From contig NZ_JAJUWR010000012.1 of the NCBI RefSeq assembly GCF_021390545.1, positions 1 through 64,000 of the forward strand: a stretch of 64,000 nt of DNA, read 5' to 3'. The position numbers and the translations under genes are program-made. The stretch comes from Algoriphagus sp. AGSA1. GTDB lineage: Bacteria; Bacteroidota; Bacteroidia; Cytophagales; Cyclobacteriaceae. This document shows positions 27,684 through 34,972 of the stretch, piece after piece. The notes beneath the pieces are model-generated. The model was given only the letters and a program-made list of their open reading frames with translations. It was not told where the DNA came from and searched no databases. Position 1 is the first letter of the stretch; each line of letters starts with the position of its first letter.

Positions 27684-27946
27684 GGGCGTGCTGAAAAACG
27701 CCAAAAAAGATTAAAGGCTATCATTATGACTGATTAGCCCATTTTTCATCCGAAAGGTTTTTCAGCAAGTGCAAGCTTTTTTACTACAATAGGTCTATAC
27801 CCATGCACCCAAAAAAGACAAAAACCGGAATTTTCAGGCTAGCCTCAGCCATACCATCTTCTGTGTTGGCCTCATTCGAAGTATAAGCATACATCTTCAC
27901 TCGGCCGCCTTGAAGCTGGCATAGCTGAGACTTTTTCAGCAAGCCC
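27684..27946. mobile_element. MITE-like element, long form, with 6-bp target duplication
   Basis: 263 bp, starts GGGCGTGCTGAAAAACGCC and ends TTTTTCAGCAAGCCC, flanked by TATTTA at 27678-27683 and 27947-27952. The first 86 bases are nearly identical to the whole short copy at 330-418; where that copy ends in CAGCAAGCCC, this one reads CAGCAAGTGC and continues about 175 bases to a second, intact end. The long form therefore looks composite. No open frame of note. Confidence 0.82.
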
Positions 27947-27957
27947 TATTTAATTAT

Positions 27958-28021
27958 AATTCACCAAAAAGCATTACTTTTGGTGAGTTAATTCACTAAA
28001 AAGCATTACTTTTGGTGAATA
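27958..28021. repeat. Two tandem 32-bp palindromic repeats before the ATPase gene
   Basis: Copies at 27958-27989 and 27990-28021 differ at 4 or so positions. Each contains an inverted repeat, TTCACCAAAA … TTTTGGTGA. The second copy ends 6 bases before the ATG of the AAA/DUF4143 gene, so this is a candidate operator that would also cover the promoter or ribosome-binding region, or a recombination site. The first copy begins 5 bases after the target duplication of the MITE-like element. Confidence 0.7.
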
Positions 28022-28027
28022 CAAAAA

Positions 28028-29155
28028 ATGGTTATGATCGAAAGGGATCTTAAAAACAAGATTTCCAGTAAGCTGTTCAAGGGAAAAACCATTGTGCTTA
28101 TTGGTGCAAGACAGGTCGGGAAAACAACACTTATCCGAGAGGTATTGCTGGGAAAGGATTTTTTGTTTCTTGATGGAGATGACCCTTTGGTTAGGCAACG
28201 ACTAACTAACCCGAACACCAAAGAAATTGAGACCATTATCGGAATTTCCGAAATAGTTTTTATAGACGAGGCACAGCGGATTGAGAATATCGGGATTACC
28301 GCAAAAATCATTCACGACCAATTTAAAAACGTGCAGTTGATCATAAGTGGTTCATCTGCTTTCGAACTTCGAAACCGTACCAACGAACCGCTTACGGGAA
28401 GAAAGTTCGAGTATTTTCTATATCCACTATCCTATGCGGAATACGAAAAATCGACTCAGTATTTAGATGCCGTCAGAGATTTGGAGAATCGCCTGATTTA
28501 TGGATTTTACCCCGATGTCGTTAATAACAGAGGGGAGGAACGGAACATCTTGAACGAGATTGCCGAAAGTTACTTGTTCAGAGATATTCTCTCATTCGCA
28601 AATATTAAGAAACCCGAAGTTCTTGAAAAAATTCTCAGGGCTTTGGCCTTTCAACTGGGGAGCGAAGTCAGTTATAACGAAATAGCACAGCTAACGGGAG
28701 TTGACAAAAACACTGTTTCGAACTATATTCATTTATTGGAACTTTCGTTCATTGTTTATCCGCTGACTTCATTCAGTCGCAATCTTCGCAACGAGATCAA
28801 AACCAACCGGAAAATTTATTTTTATGACAATGGTATCCGCAATGCCATTATCCAGAATTTCAATCCTATTGCACTACGAAACGATGCAGGGGCATTGTGG
28901 GAAAATTTTTTGATGTCTGAAAGACACAAGCGAAATCATTACTACAAAAAACACTGCAATTCTTATTTTTGGAGAACCAAGCAACAACAGGAAATTGACT
29001 ATGTAGAAGAATCGGACGGAAAAATAACAGGCTTTGAATTCAAATGGAACCCAAACGCAAAGGTCAAGATTCCGTCTAGTTTTGTAGAAACTTACGAGGC
29101 AGATAGCAAGGTCATTTCAAAAGAAAATTTCAGGGAGTTTGTTGGAGCTGATTAA
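28028..29155 (+). CDS. AAA ATPase with DUF4143 C-terminal domain
   Basis: 375 residues. Walker A GARQVGKTT (26-34), Walker B IVFIDEAQRI, sensor LIISGSSAFELRN, then a winged-helix-like region (YNEIAQLTGVDKNTVSNYI) and a C-terminal nuclease-like strand pair (QQEIDYVEESDGKITGFEFKW). This is the AAA_14/DUF4143 family, frequent in accessory DNA and of uncertain function. A second ATG at 28037 (MIERDLK) is possible. Placement between a mobile element, palindromic repeats and a peptide-export locus suits a horizontally moving gene. Confidence 0.88.
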   Translation: MVMIERDLKNKISSKLFKGKTIVLIGARQVGKTTLIREVLLGKDFLFLDGDDPLVRQRLTNPNTKEIETIIGISEIVFIDEAQRIENIGITAKIIHDQFKNVQLIISGSSAFELRNRTNEPLTGRKFEYFLYPLSYAEYEKSTQYLDAVRDLENRLIYGFYPDVVNNRGEERNILNEIAESYLFRDILSFANIKKPEVLEKILRALAFQLGSEVSYNEIAQLTGVDKNTVSNYIHLLELSFIVYPLTSFSRNLRNEIKTNRKIYFYDNGIRNAIIQNFNPIALRNDAGALWENFLMSERHKRNHYYKKHCNSYFWRTKQQQEIDYVEESDGKITGFEFKWNPNAKVKIPSSFVETYEADSKVISKENFREFVGAD

Positions 29156-29253
29156 AATGGGGAGAAGGCCAATGGATTGCCAACTTCAACAAAGGCTAAA
29201 TCCTACTTGGAGCAGCAATCATTTTCATCAATGGTGAAAAAAAGTAGTTTTGG

Positions 29254-29284
29254 GCATATAAGCTGAACTCTCTTGCTTATATGC
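29254..29284. repeat. Stem-loop downstream of the ATPase gene
   Basis: Perfect 10-bp arms GCATATAAGC and GCTTATATGC with an 11-base loop, 98 bases after the ATPase stop. AT-rich, no T-tract; a possible transcript end for the plus-strand gene. Confidence 0.45.
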
Positions 29285-29337
29285 ATCAGCGTATTCTTAC
29301 ATGACCTGGCAAAACAACTTGTAATAAAAAGCATTTG

Positions 29338-29362
29338 AAAAAAGTGCGGGCAATACCCGCAC
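29338..29362 (-). terminator. Rho-independent terminator after peptide gene A
   Basis: On the minus strand GTGCGGG-TATTG-CCCGCAC is followed by TTTTTTC. A 7-bp GC-rich stem plus a T-tract, 22 bases beyond the stop of the last peptide gene, makes a standard intrinsic terminator that closes the peptide gene cluster. Confidence 0.85.
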
Positions 29363-29383
29363 CTGAATCATAATGCCGAGACG

Positions 29384-29524
29384 TTAGTAAAAAAGCGGAT
29401 TTCTCACCACAAAGACTTCGTCCCAAACATCTTTGTCAGTGATGGGCATGATGTAACGTCCGCCGGTTGTTTCAACCATTTCCTCAGAGCTAAGCTCCAC
29501 TACATTCAACTGTTCTAAATTCAT
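29384..29524 (-). CDS. Double-glycine leader peptide A (secreted peptide precursor)
   Basis: 46 residues. The first 22 (MNLEQLNVVELSSEEM, then VETTGG) match genes B and C almost exactly and end in the GG site cut by C39-peptidase exporters. The 24-residue core starts RYIMPITDKD and ends RNPLFY; it has no cysteine and four acidic residues. It has no copy of the upstream palindrome found before B and C, and lies 101 bases after B, so it is probably co-transcribed with B. The strong terminator follows. Function of the core unknown; a bacteriocin-like or signalling peptide is inference. Confidence 0.82.
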   Translation of the reverse strand: MNLEQLNVVELSSEEMVETTGGRYIMPITDKDVWDEVFVVRNPLFY

Positions 29525-29625
29525 GATTTTCTGGTTTTAATACGTGAATAATAACTAAAACTTATTAGAATAGGGAGCCATCAATACCGGCACCATATAA
29601 TCTTACTAAAACATTAGGATTATAA

Positions 29626-29772
29626 TTAATAGTCAAGATCCCAATATACCATTGCATCAGTCCATGCCATGTTAAGGAAAGCAAAGTTCCGTACCGGCTC
29701 TGCCTTTCCTCCGGTTGTTTCAACCATTTCCTCAGAGCTAAGCTCCATTACATTCAACTGTTCTAAATTCAT
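29626..29772 (-). CDS. Double-glycine leader peptide B (secreted peptide precursor)
   Basis: 48 residues with the shared leader (one change, V to M at position 9) and a 26-residue core, KAEPVRNFAFLNMAW…VYWDLDY, rich in aromatic residues and without cysteine. The core has no similarity to A or C. The nucleotide identity with A and C covers the leader and the bases directly before the ATG (CAGAAAATC), then stops at the GG codons, which points to cassette-like core exchange or rapid divergence. It has its own upstream region with the GTTGTACAAC palindrome. Confidence 0.82.
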   Translation of the reverse strand: MNLEQLNVMELSSEEMVETTGGKAEPVRNFAFLNMAWTDAMVYWDLDY

Positions 29773-29818
29773 GATTTTCTGATTTTAATATGTGAATAGA
29801 TAAATAAAACTTGTTACT

Positions 29819-29828
29819 GTTGTACAAC
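29819..29828. promoter_or_regulatory. GTTGTACAAC palindrome upstream of peptide gene B
   Basis: Perfect 10-bp palindrome 47-56 bases before the start codon. Just downstream is AACAAGTTTT, a weak match to the Bacteroidota -7 element (TAnnTTTG). The same palindrome is found at the same distance before gene C. Candidate operator or -33 region. Confidence 0.5.
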
Positions 29829-29980
29829 GAATCTAAGGTAGCAAAGCATAGGCCTCACTTCAAGGCACAATGCAGAAACGTGCCGGCTAACCCAATAAGC
29901 GACCTCTCTAGGTTTGTATGCGTTTAAAAAAAGAGGGACTTCCGAACTTAGAGAATAGCATCTACACGTTATACCCTTAT

Positions 29981-30136
29981 TTAACAAGGAGTTATATCTT
30001 TGTAAACATATACATTATAACAATAGCAGTCATAAGCATCTGGGTCTTGCGACGGATAAGGACCACAATATCCTCCGGTTGTTTCAACCATTTCCTCTGA
30101 GCTGAGGGACACTACATTCAATTGTTCTAAATTCAT
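29981..30136 (-). CDS. Double-glycine leader peptide C, cysteine-rich core
   Basis: 51 residues. I start it at MNLEQLNV (30136) and not at an upstream in-frame ATG, because the leader aligns with A and B there. After GG the 29-residue core begins YCGPYPSQDPD, continues DAYDCYCYNV and ends DITPC: four cysteines and seven tyrosines. The cysteines could form two disulfides after export. No lanthipeptide, radical-SAM or other modification enzyme is encoded nearby. It is the first of the three peptide genes after the exporter operon. Confidence 0.85.
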   Translation of the reverse strand: MNLEQLNVVSLSSEEMVETTGGYCGPYPSQDPDAYDCYCYNVYVYKDITPC

Positions 30137-30181
30137 GATTTTCTGATTTTGATACGTGAATAAAAACTCAAACTTGTTCTT

Positions 30182-30191
30182 GTTGTACAAC
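30182..30191. promoter_or_regulatory. GTTGTACAAC palindrome upstream of peptide gene C
   Basis: Perfect 10-bp palindrome 46-55 bases before the start codon, followed by AACAAGTTTG, close to the Bacteroidota -7 element TAnnTTTG. Spacing from TTG of the palindrome to the -7-like box is compatible with a promoter. Confidence 0.5.
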
Positions 30192-30422
30192 GAACCTAAG
30201 TTAATAATGCGCAGACCTCATCTCAAGACACAGTTCAGAAACGTGGCAACAAAACCAGAAAGCGATCCCAATGGGTTTGTATGCGTTCCAACTCGTTTCA
30301 TCATGTTCCCGATGGCATTCGGCATCACCGCTTAGGAATAACTTCCGGTATGTGTACCTTCGGCTTGTTGCAGAGTAGCATCTGGAAAACAAACCAAAGG
30401 CACGGCAACAGGAAAACCCTAC

Positions 30423-32606
30423 TCACTTATTTGAATTGATCATACTTGACTCAAAAAAAGCGGGGATCTGCTGACGCCACAACCGATGATAAGCCCCTTT
30501 TCTTTCCATCAACTCAAGATGGCTACCTTCCTCCACAACAGTCCCCGACTGCATCACCAGGATTTGGTCAGCCTGTGCCACGGTCCCGAGTCTGTGGGCT
30601 ATAAGTATGATTGTCTTCCCTTGCTCACGCATACCTATCAAAGTTTGATGGATGTATTGTTCGGAAACCGGGTCGAGAGATGAAGTAGCCTCATCCAGGA
30701 TCAGTATTTCCGGGTTTCGGTACAAGGCCCTTGCGATAGCCAAGCGTTGTCTCTGGCCACCGGACAATGTGGCACCATTTTCACCGATGTAGGTATGGAA
30801 ACCAGCAGGAAGTTTTTCGATAAACTCCATCATTCCCAGACTGGTACACACCTGCATCAACCGGCTCATATCAGGATCAAAGTCCCCCACAGCAACATTA
30901 TCGATAACATTTCCCGCAAACAGGTCAATCTGCTGGGGCACCACACTCACCACACGGCGCAGGCTTTCGTGACCGAGATAACGTATATCAAAATCCCCGA
31001 TCGTGATACTTCCCTCCTTTATCGGGTAGATCCCCTGCAAAATAGACAGTAGCGTGGTCTTCCCCGAACCGCTTTCCCCAACCACTGCCGTGACCCTTCC
31101 TTTGGGAATAAGCAGATTCAGGTTCTCAAAAATCTTTCTTCCAGACCCGTAACGAAAATGCACCCCTTTGAAACGGATGTCTCCCACCATTTCAGGCAGC
31201 AGTTCTGCTTTTTCCCCGGACTCTTCCTGCTCCAGATCCATGATCTCAAACAAGCGGTCGGCGGCGATCAGTGCGTCCTGGATGGTACGGTTCATCCCGA
31301 TCAGACTACTGACCGGCGCGGTAAAATAGCCGATGATCGCATAAAAGGACAACAACTCTCCTGGGGTAATCAGAGTATCCAGCACAAAGCCCGCTCCTAC
31401 CCACAACAACACTATCGTGAGCAGCCCCGAAGTAAATTGGTCTGAATTGCCGATCCAGAGTGCGTTTACCGAAGAACGGTACATGGTGCCCAGGAAACGG
31501 ATAAACCGATTTTCGGTTTTCAGGTTCGCATACTCTTCCAGGCCAAACCGCTTCACTGTTCCGACGGCATTTACCGATTCCACGAGTTGGGATTCCAGCT
31601 CGGCCGAATGCTCCATTACCTTGCGTTGGGTCTTCCTGTTGACCCTATTGGAGATCACATATATCAACGCATACATGGGCACCACCAACAACATGACCAG
31701 AGCCAGTTTCCAGTAATAGCTGAACATAAGAGCAAAAGAAAAAACAACAATGAAGCAGTTCACTGCAAAGGTGATCAGTACATCATTGATAAAAGCCCTT
31801 ATTTTCACCGCATCATTGATCCGGGAGATGATTTCGCCGGTGCGCATTGTGTCAAAAAAGCGCTGGGGCAACCGGAGCAGGTGCTTATAGTAACCCAAAA
31901 TAAGCTGGGCATCAATATACTGCCCTGTCTTGATGGTAAGCAGTGTTTTGGCGTGATTGATAAAAGTTTGTACCAACAGCAGCGCGACCATCACCACTCC
32001 CATTAGGTTCAACAGGTTGCGGTTAGCATTTGGGAGCACCTGATCCACTATCTTCTGTAAGAAAATGGAGGTAGCCAGTCCCAAAACCGTATAGAAGGCC
32101 GCTCCTACCAGCACCTGTGCCAATACACTACGATGCGGGCGCAAAAGGAAGCCCAGCCGCTGTACAACGGACACTTTTTCACTTCTCTGCTTAAACTCTT
32201 TTCCAGGTGCCAATAACAGCAGTACTCCAGTCCATTTGGTTTTGAAGTCAGCATAGGACAATTTATGGAATCGCCCATCCGCCGGATCCATCACGTGAAC
32301 GGTTCTCTTGGTGACCCGATATAGCACCACGAAGTGATGCAGACCTTCTCCCACCACGAGATGGGCAATGGCCGGCAGTGGGACTTGAGACAGGGTGTCC
32401 CAGGGGCATTTCACTCCCTTGGCCACAAACCCCAGCTTCTCCGCCGCCTCAATCAGTCCCAGCACATTTGTCCCTTTTTTGTCTGTCGATGCATATTGGC
32501 GGACAAGGGCTATAGGCAGGTTCAGCCTAAAATAGTTGGCAACCGAAACCAGGCAAGCTGCCCCGCAATCGGTCATATCATGTTGCTTTACTTTTATTTT
32601 AGACAT
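30423..32606 (-). CDS. Peptidase-containing (C39) ABC exporter
   Basis: 727 residues. N-terminal C39 peptidase with catalytic Cys14 (DMTDCGAACL), His near 90 (GLHHFVVLY) and Asp (VMDPADG). An ABC membrane domain of about six helices follows, then the nucleotide-binding domain with Walker A GESGSGKTT, signature LSGGQRQRLA, Walker B ILILDEATSSLD and H-loop IAHRL. It would cut leaders after GG and pump the cores across the inner membrane. Its start is 9 bases after the fusion-protein stop, so they form an operon. The three GG-leader genes follow on the same strand. Confidence 0.93.
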   Translation of the reverse strand: MSKIKVKQHDMTDCGAACLVSVANYFRLNLPIALVRQYASTDKKGTNVLGLIEAAEKLGFVAKGVKCPWDTLSQVPLPAIAHLVVGEGLHHFVVLYRVTKRTVHVMDPADGRFHKLSYADFKTKWTGVLLLLAPGKEFKQRSEKVSVVQRLGFLLRPHRSVLAQVLVGAAFYTVLGLATSIFLQKIVDQVLPNANRNLLNLMGVVMVALLLVQTFINHAKTLLTIKTGQYIDAQLILGYYKHLLRLPQRFFDTMRTGEIISRINDAVKIRAFINDVLITFAVNCFIVVFSFALMFSYYWKLALVMLLVVPMYALIYVISNRVNRKTQRKVMEHSAELESQLVESVNAVGTVKRFGLEEYANLKTENRFIRFLGTMYRSSVNALWIGNSDQFTSGLLTIVLLWVGAGFVLDTLITPGELLSFYAIIGYFTAPVSSLIGMNRTIQDALIAADRLFEIMDLEQEESGEKAELLPEMVGDIRFKGVHFRYGSGRKIFENLNLLIPKGRVTAVVGESGSGKTTLLSILQGIYPIKEGSITIGDFDIRYLGHESLRRVVSVVPQQIDLFAGNVIDNVAVGDFDPDMSRLMQVCTSLGMMEFIEKLPAGFHTYIGENGATLSGGQRQRLAIARALYRNPEILILDEATSSLDPVSEQYIHQTLIGMREQGKTIILIAHRLGTVAQADQILVMQSGTVVEEGSHLELMERKGAYHRLWRQQIPAFFESSMINSNK

Positions 32607-32615
32607 CGGGTGAAG

Positions 32616-33773
32616 CTATAGATTTGGATTTAGCCAGTCATCGGCCTTATCGTACAAAAGCTGGGACAGCGTCCGCTCGGCCAACTGGAAACGTGCCTGA
32701 AAGCCCATCCCCTTCTTGAGTTTGCCTTCGTAGCCATTGGCCAAGGTCAACTTGTGCCGGTCAAGCTCACATTTCACCAGGAAGAAAAAAGTGTTGTTCT
32801 GCCCCATCACTACATCATCAGAAATGTCCAGGACACGCCCCTTTACCATACCCCACTGGTTGTAGTTGAACGCATCTATCTGAAACAGGACCGGCATCCC
32901 GGTACGCAGCAAGCCAATATCCCTAGGGAATACCTGTACCTCAGCGATGAGATCTGAATCGGGTGAGATTTCCGCCAGGGTCTCTCCCAAAGCCATGAAA
33001 CTGCCCGGCTGAGCGCCATTGAACTGCTGGATGGTGCCGTCCATCGGAGCCTCCACGGTGTAAAGTTCCCGTTCTTTGTCCAACTGTTGTTTTTGGGCAG
33101 TCAGCTCAGCCGATTCCAACAGCAGTCTATTGAGCTCTGTTTGCCATTGGCTCACTTGCCTGTCATGCAGAATCCGCAACTGCGACTCCGCTTTCTCCAA
33201 TTCGAACACATCCTTTTCAAACTCCATATCCGGGATCACTTTATTCTGGTGCAGCTTCTTCTGCCGATCGTACTGGACCTGCGCTTGGGTCAAGGCCAAT
33301 TCAGCCTCTTCCAATTGCTGTCGGTACAGGTTGTACTGTTGCATATAAAGTGGAGTGGTCAGAGGCAGTGTGGGAAGCTCCTCTCTCGGTATCCCGGTCA
33401 GCCGATTGAGATCCTCTATCCGCTTTCCAAGCTCACGCTGCTTTTCCTCTACATAGCCATCCTGTCTTTCCAGCAGGTCTGCCTGGAGCGTAAACAATAC
33501 CGTCCCTGCCTTCACAAACTGGTTTTCCTGGACAAATACCTCATCAATCCTTCCATTAACAGGTGACTTGACCGTATTTCGCTCACTGGCAGGCCTGAGT
33601 ATCCCTATTCCATTCACGGAAACGGTCACCCTGATAAAAAACAGTGAGACGAAACCTATAACCAAAGATGAAATCACCAACTGATAGATGATCGAGGTTC
33701 TCGAATGGTGCCGATGAAAATGGCCTTCAAGGGAAAACTCGATGACTTCGGCAGGAAAGATACGTTTCATCAA
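32616..33773 (-). CDS. HlyD-family membrane fusion protein
   Basis: 385 residues. A short cytoplasmic start, one membrane helix (IIYQLVISSLVIGFVSLFFI, about 28-48), a biotinyl-lipoyl-like half motif (KSPVNGRIDEVFVQENQFV), a long coiled coil (about 115-225) and the second half motif with a C-terminal beta domain. Partner of the C39 exporter in a type I secretion system; the TolC-type outer channel is not encoded here. First gene of the exporter operon. Confidence 0.92.
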   Translation of the reverse strand: MMKRIFPAEVIEFSLEGHFHRHHSRTSIIYQLVISSLVIGFVSLFFIRVTVSVNGIGILRPASERNTVKSPVNGRIDEVFVQENQFVKAGTVLFTLQADLLERQDGYVEEKQRELGKRIEDLNRLTGIPREELPTLPLTTPLYMQQYNLYRQQLEEAELALTQAQVQYDRQKKLHQNKVIPDMEFEKDVFELEKAESQLRILHDRQVSQWQTELNRLLLESAELTAQKQQLDKERELYTVEAPMDGTIQQFNGAQPGSFMALGETLAEISPDSDLIAEVQVFPRDIGLLRTGMPVLFQIDAFNYNQWGMVKGRVLDISDDVVMGQNNTFFFLVKCELDRHKLTLANGYEGKLKKGMGFQARFQLAERTLSQLLYDKADDWLNPNL

Positions 33774-33817
33774 GCCAAAATAAACTGCCTTTTCTTCTCC
33801 TCAATCTGCTGGTTACT

Positions 33818-33851
33818 TTCCGTCAGGAATCAAATGTTTTTCGTCAGGAAA
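33818..33851. promoter_or_regulatory. Direct repeats spaced 21 bp upstream of the exporter operon
   Basis: CGTCAGGAA occurs at 33821-33829 and again at 33842-33850, exactly 21 bp (two helical turns) apart and 48-77 bases before the fusion-protein start. Flanking Ts extend the match. Spacing and repeat size fit LytTR-type regulator sites; the binding protein is inference. Confidence 0.55.
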
Positions 33852-33905
33852 TAAACATTATCCGTTCCCCGGTCACAACAGCAAACCACTAAAATGTAAT
33901 TATCA

Positions 33906-34820
33906 TCAATTAAAAGCTTTTCTAAATTCCAGAGGGGTTTTATCTGTTTTCTGTTTAAAAAGTTTGCTAAACGATTGAGGATATTCAAAGCCCAGTTCAT
34001 ACGCAATTTCACTGACAGTCATAGTAGTATTGCTTAGGCGTTCCTTAGCAAAGTTAATCATTTTGCTTTGGATATGCTGCTGGGCATTTTGACGTGTATG
34101 TATCCGCAATAGACTTCCTAGATAGTTAGGTGAAATATTTAATGCTTCAGCAACAGCAGTTACTGTAGGCAATCCTTTTTCAAGTCCCTCCTTCTTAACA
34201 AAATAAGAAGTCAGGATAGATTCAAATTTCTCCAACAATTCATAATTAGTTTTTTTGCGGGTGAAAAATTGTCTTTCATAATACCGTTCCGCATAAATCA
34301 GAAGCTGTTCAATCTGGTTTATAATAAGCTCCTGGCTGAACTTGTCAATATTGGATTGATACTCAGCTTCTATAGTCAGCAAAATTTGCTCAATCACCTT
34401 TTCTTCCTTTTCAGAAAGAAAAAGCGCTTCATTGGCCGCATAACCAAAGAAGTCAAATGACTGGATTCTTTTAGCCAAAGGCGTATTCCACAGGAAATCA
34501 GGATGTATAAGCAACAGCCAGCCACTGGGCTCTACTTTTGCTTCTTGATTGATTTCAATTTTCAGATACTGCAGCGCTGAAATAAAACTAAGCACCCCCT
34601 TATTGAAGTCATACACTTGCTGCCCGTAGTTAAATTTAGCACTGACATTTCGCTTTAGCCCAATGGAATAGAAATCCTGGATCCAGCTTATCTGATTCTC
34701 TTCAAATGGATAGTCCACCTTACTGTAATCAATCAGACTGATGAGCGGGTGCTCAGGTTGCGGAAGATCACAAAGAGAATGAAATTCGGACAATGAGTGC
34801 AATCGAAATGTTTTCTCCAT
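33906..34820 (-). CDS. AraC-family transcriptional regulator
   Basis: 304 residues. A cupin-like N-terminal half (KFNYGQQVYDFNKGVLSFIS, GWLLLIHPDFLWNT) and a C-terminal double HTH (PTVTAVAEALNISPNYLGSLL; MTVSEIAYELGFEYPQSFSKLF). It lies downstream of the SDR/SnoaL pair on the same strand (152-base gap) and upstream of the exporter operon. AraC proteins of this type commonly sit beside SDR genes in Bacteroidota, so I favour the SDR/SnoaL genes as its target. Confidence 0.9.
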   Translation of the reverse strand: MEKTFRLHSLSEFHSLCDLPQPEHPLISLIDYSKVDYPFEENQISWIQDFYSIGLKRNVSAKFNYGQQVYDFNKGVLSFISALQYLKIEINQEAKVEPSGWLLLIHPDFLWNTPLAKRIQSFDFFGYAANEALFLSEKEEKVIEQILLTIEAEYQSNIDKFSQELIINQIEQLLIYAERYYERQFFTRKKTNYELLEKFESILTSYFVKKEGLEKGLPTVTAVAEALNISPNYLGSLLRIHTRQNAQQHIQSKMINFAKERLSNTTMTVSEIAYELGFEYPQSFSKLFKQKTDKTPLEFRKAFN

Positions 34821-34972
34821 AAGTTAACTTAGTTGATTTCAGCTGATTTATCCCTAATGATTTACTTCTAATTATGGGTCGCGGTGATTTAAAAGGAACT
34901 TTTTAAAATTAAACGATTATTACTTCTTTACAACACACTATAGATGAACGAACCTATATCAATGCCATTGGA

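Larger units (their letters stand above)
29745..30390. repeat. Tandem duplication: leader plus upstream region of peptide genes B and C
   Basis: The unit at about 29745-29970 recurs at about 30109-30390. Matching landmarks include the leader start, GTTGTACAAC, CAGAAACGTG, GGTTTGTATGCGT and AGCATCT in the same order, with small insertions. The upstream 150-200 bases are conserved although they encode nothing obvious, so they may hold a promoter and a 5' regulatory sequence. The boundaries are approximate. Confidence 0.65.

Noticed and set aside
30201..30392. A cysteine-rich 63-codon minus-strand frame that might be a fourth peptide gene
   Set aside because: It has no GG leader and lies in the duplicated non-coding upstream region; the equivalent frame is not kept in the other copy.
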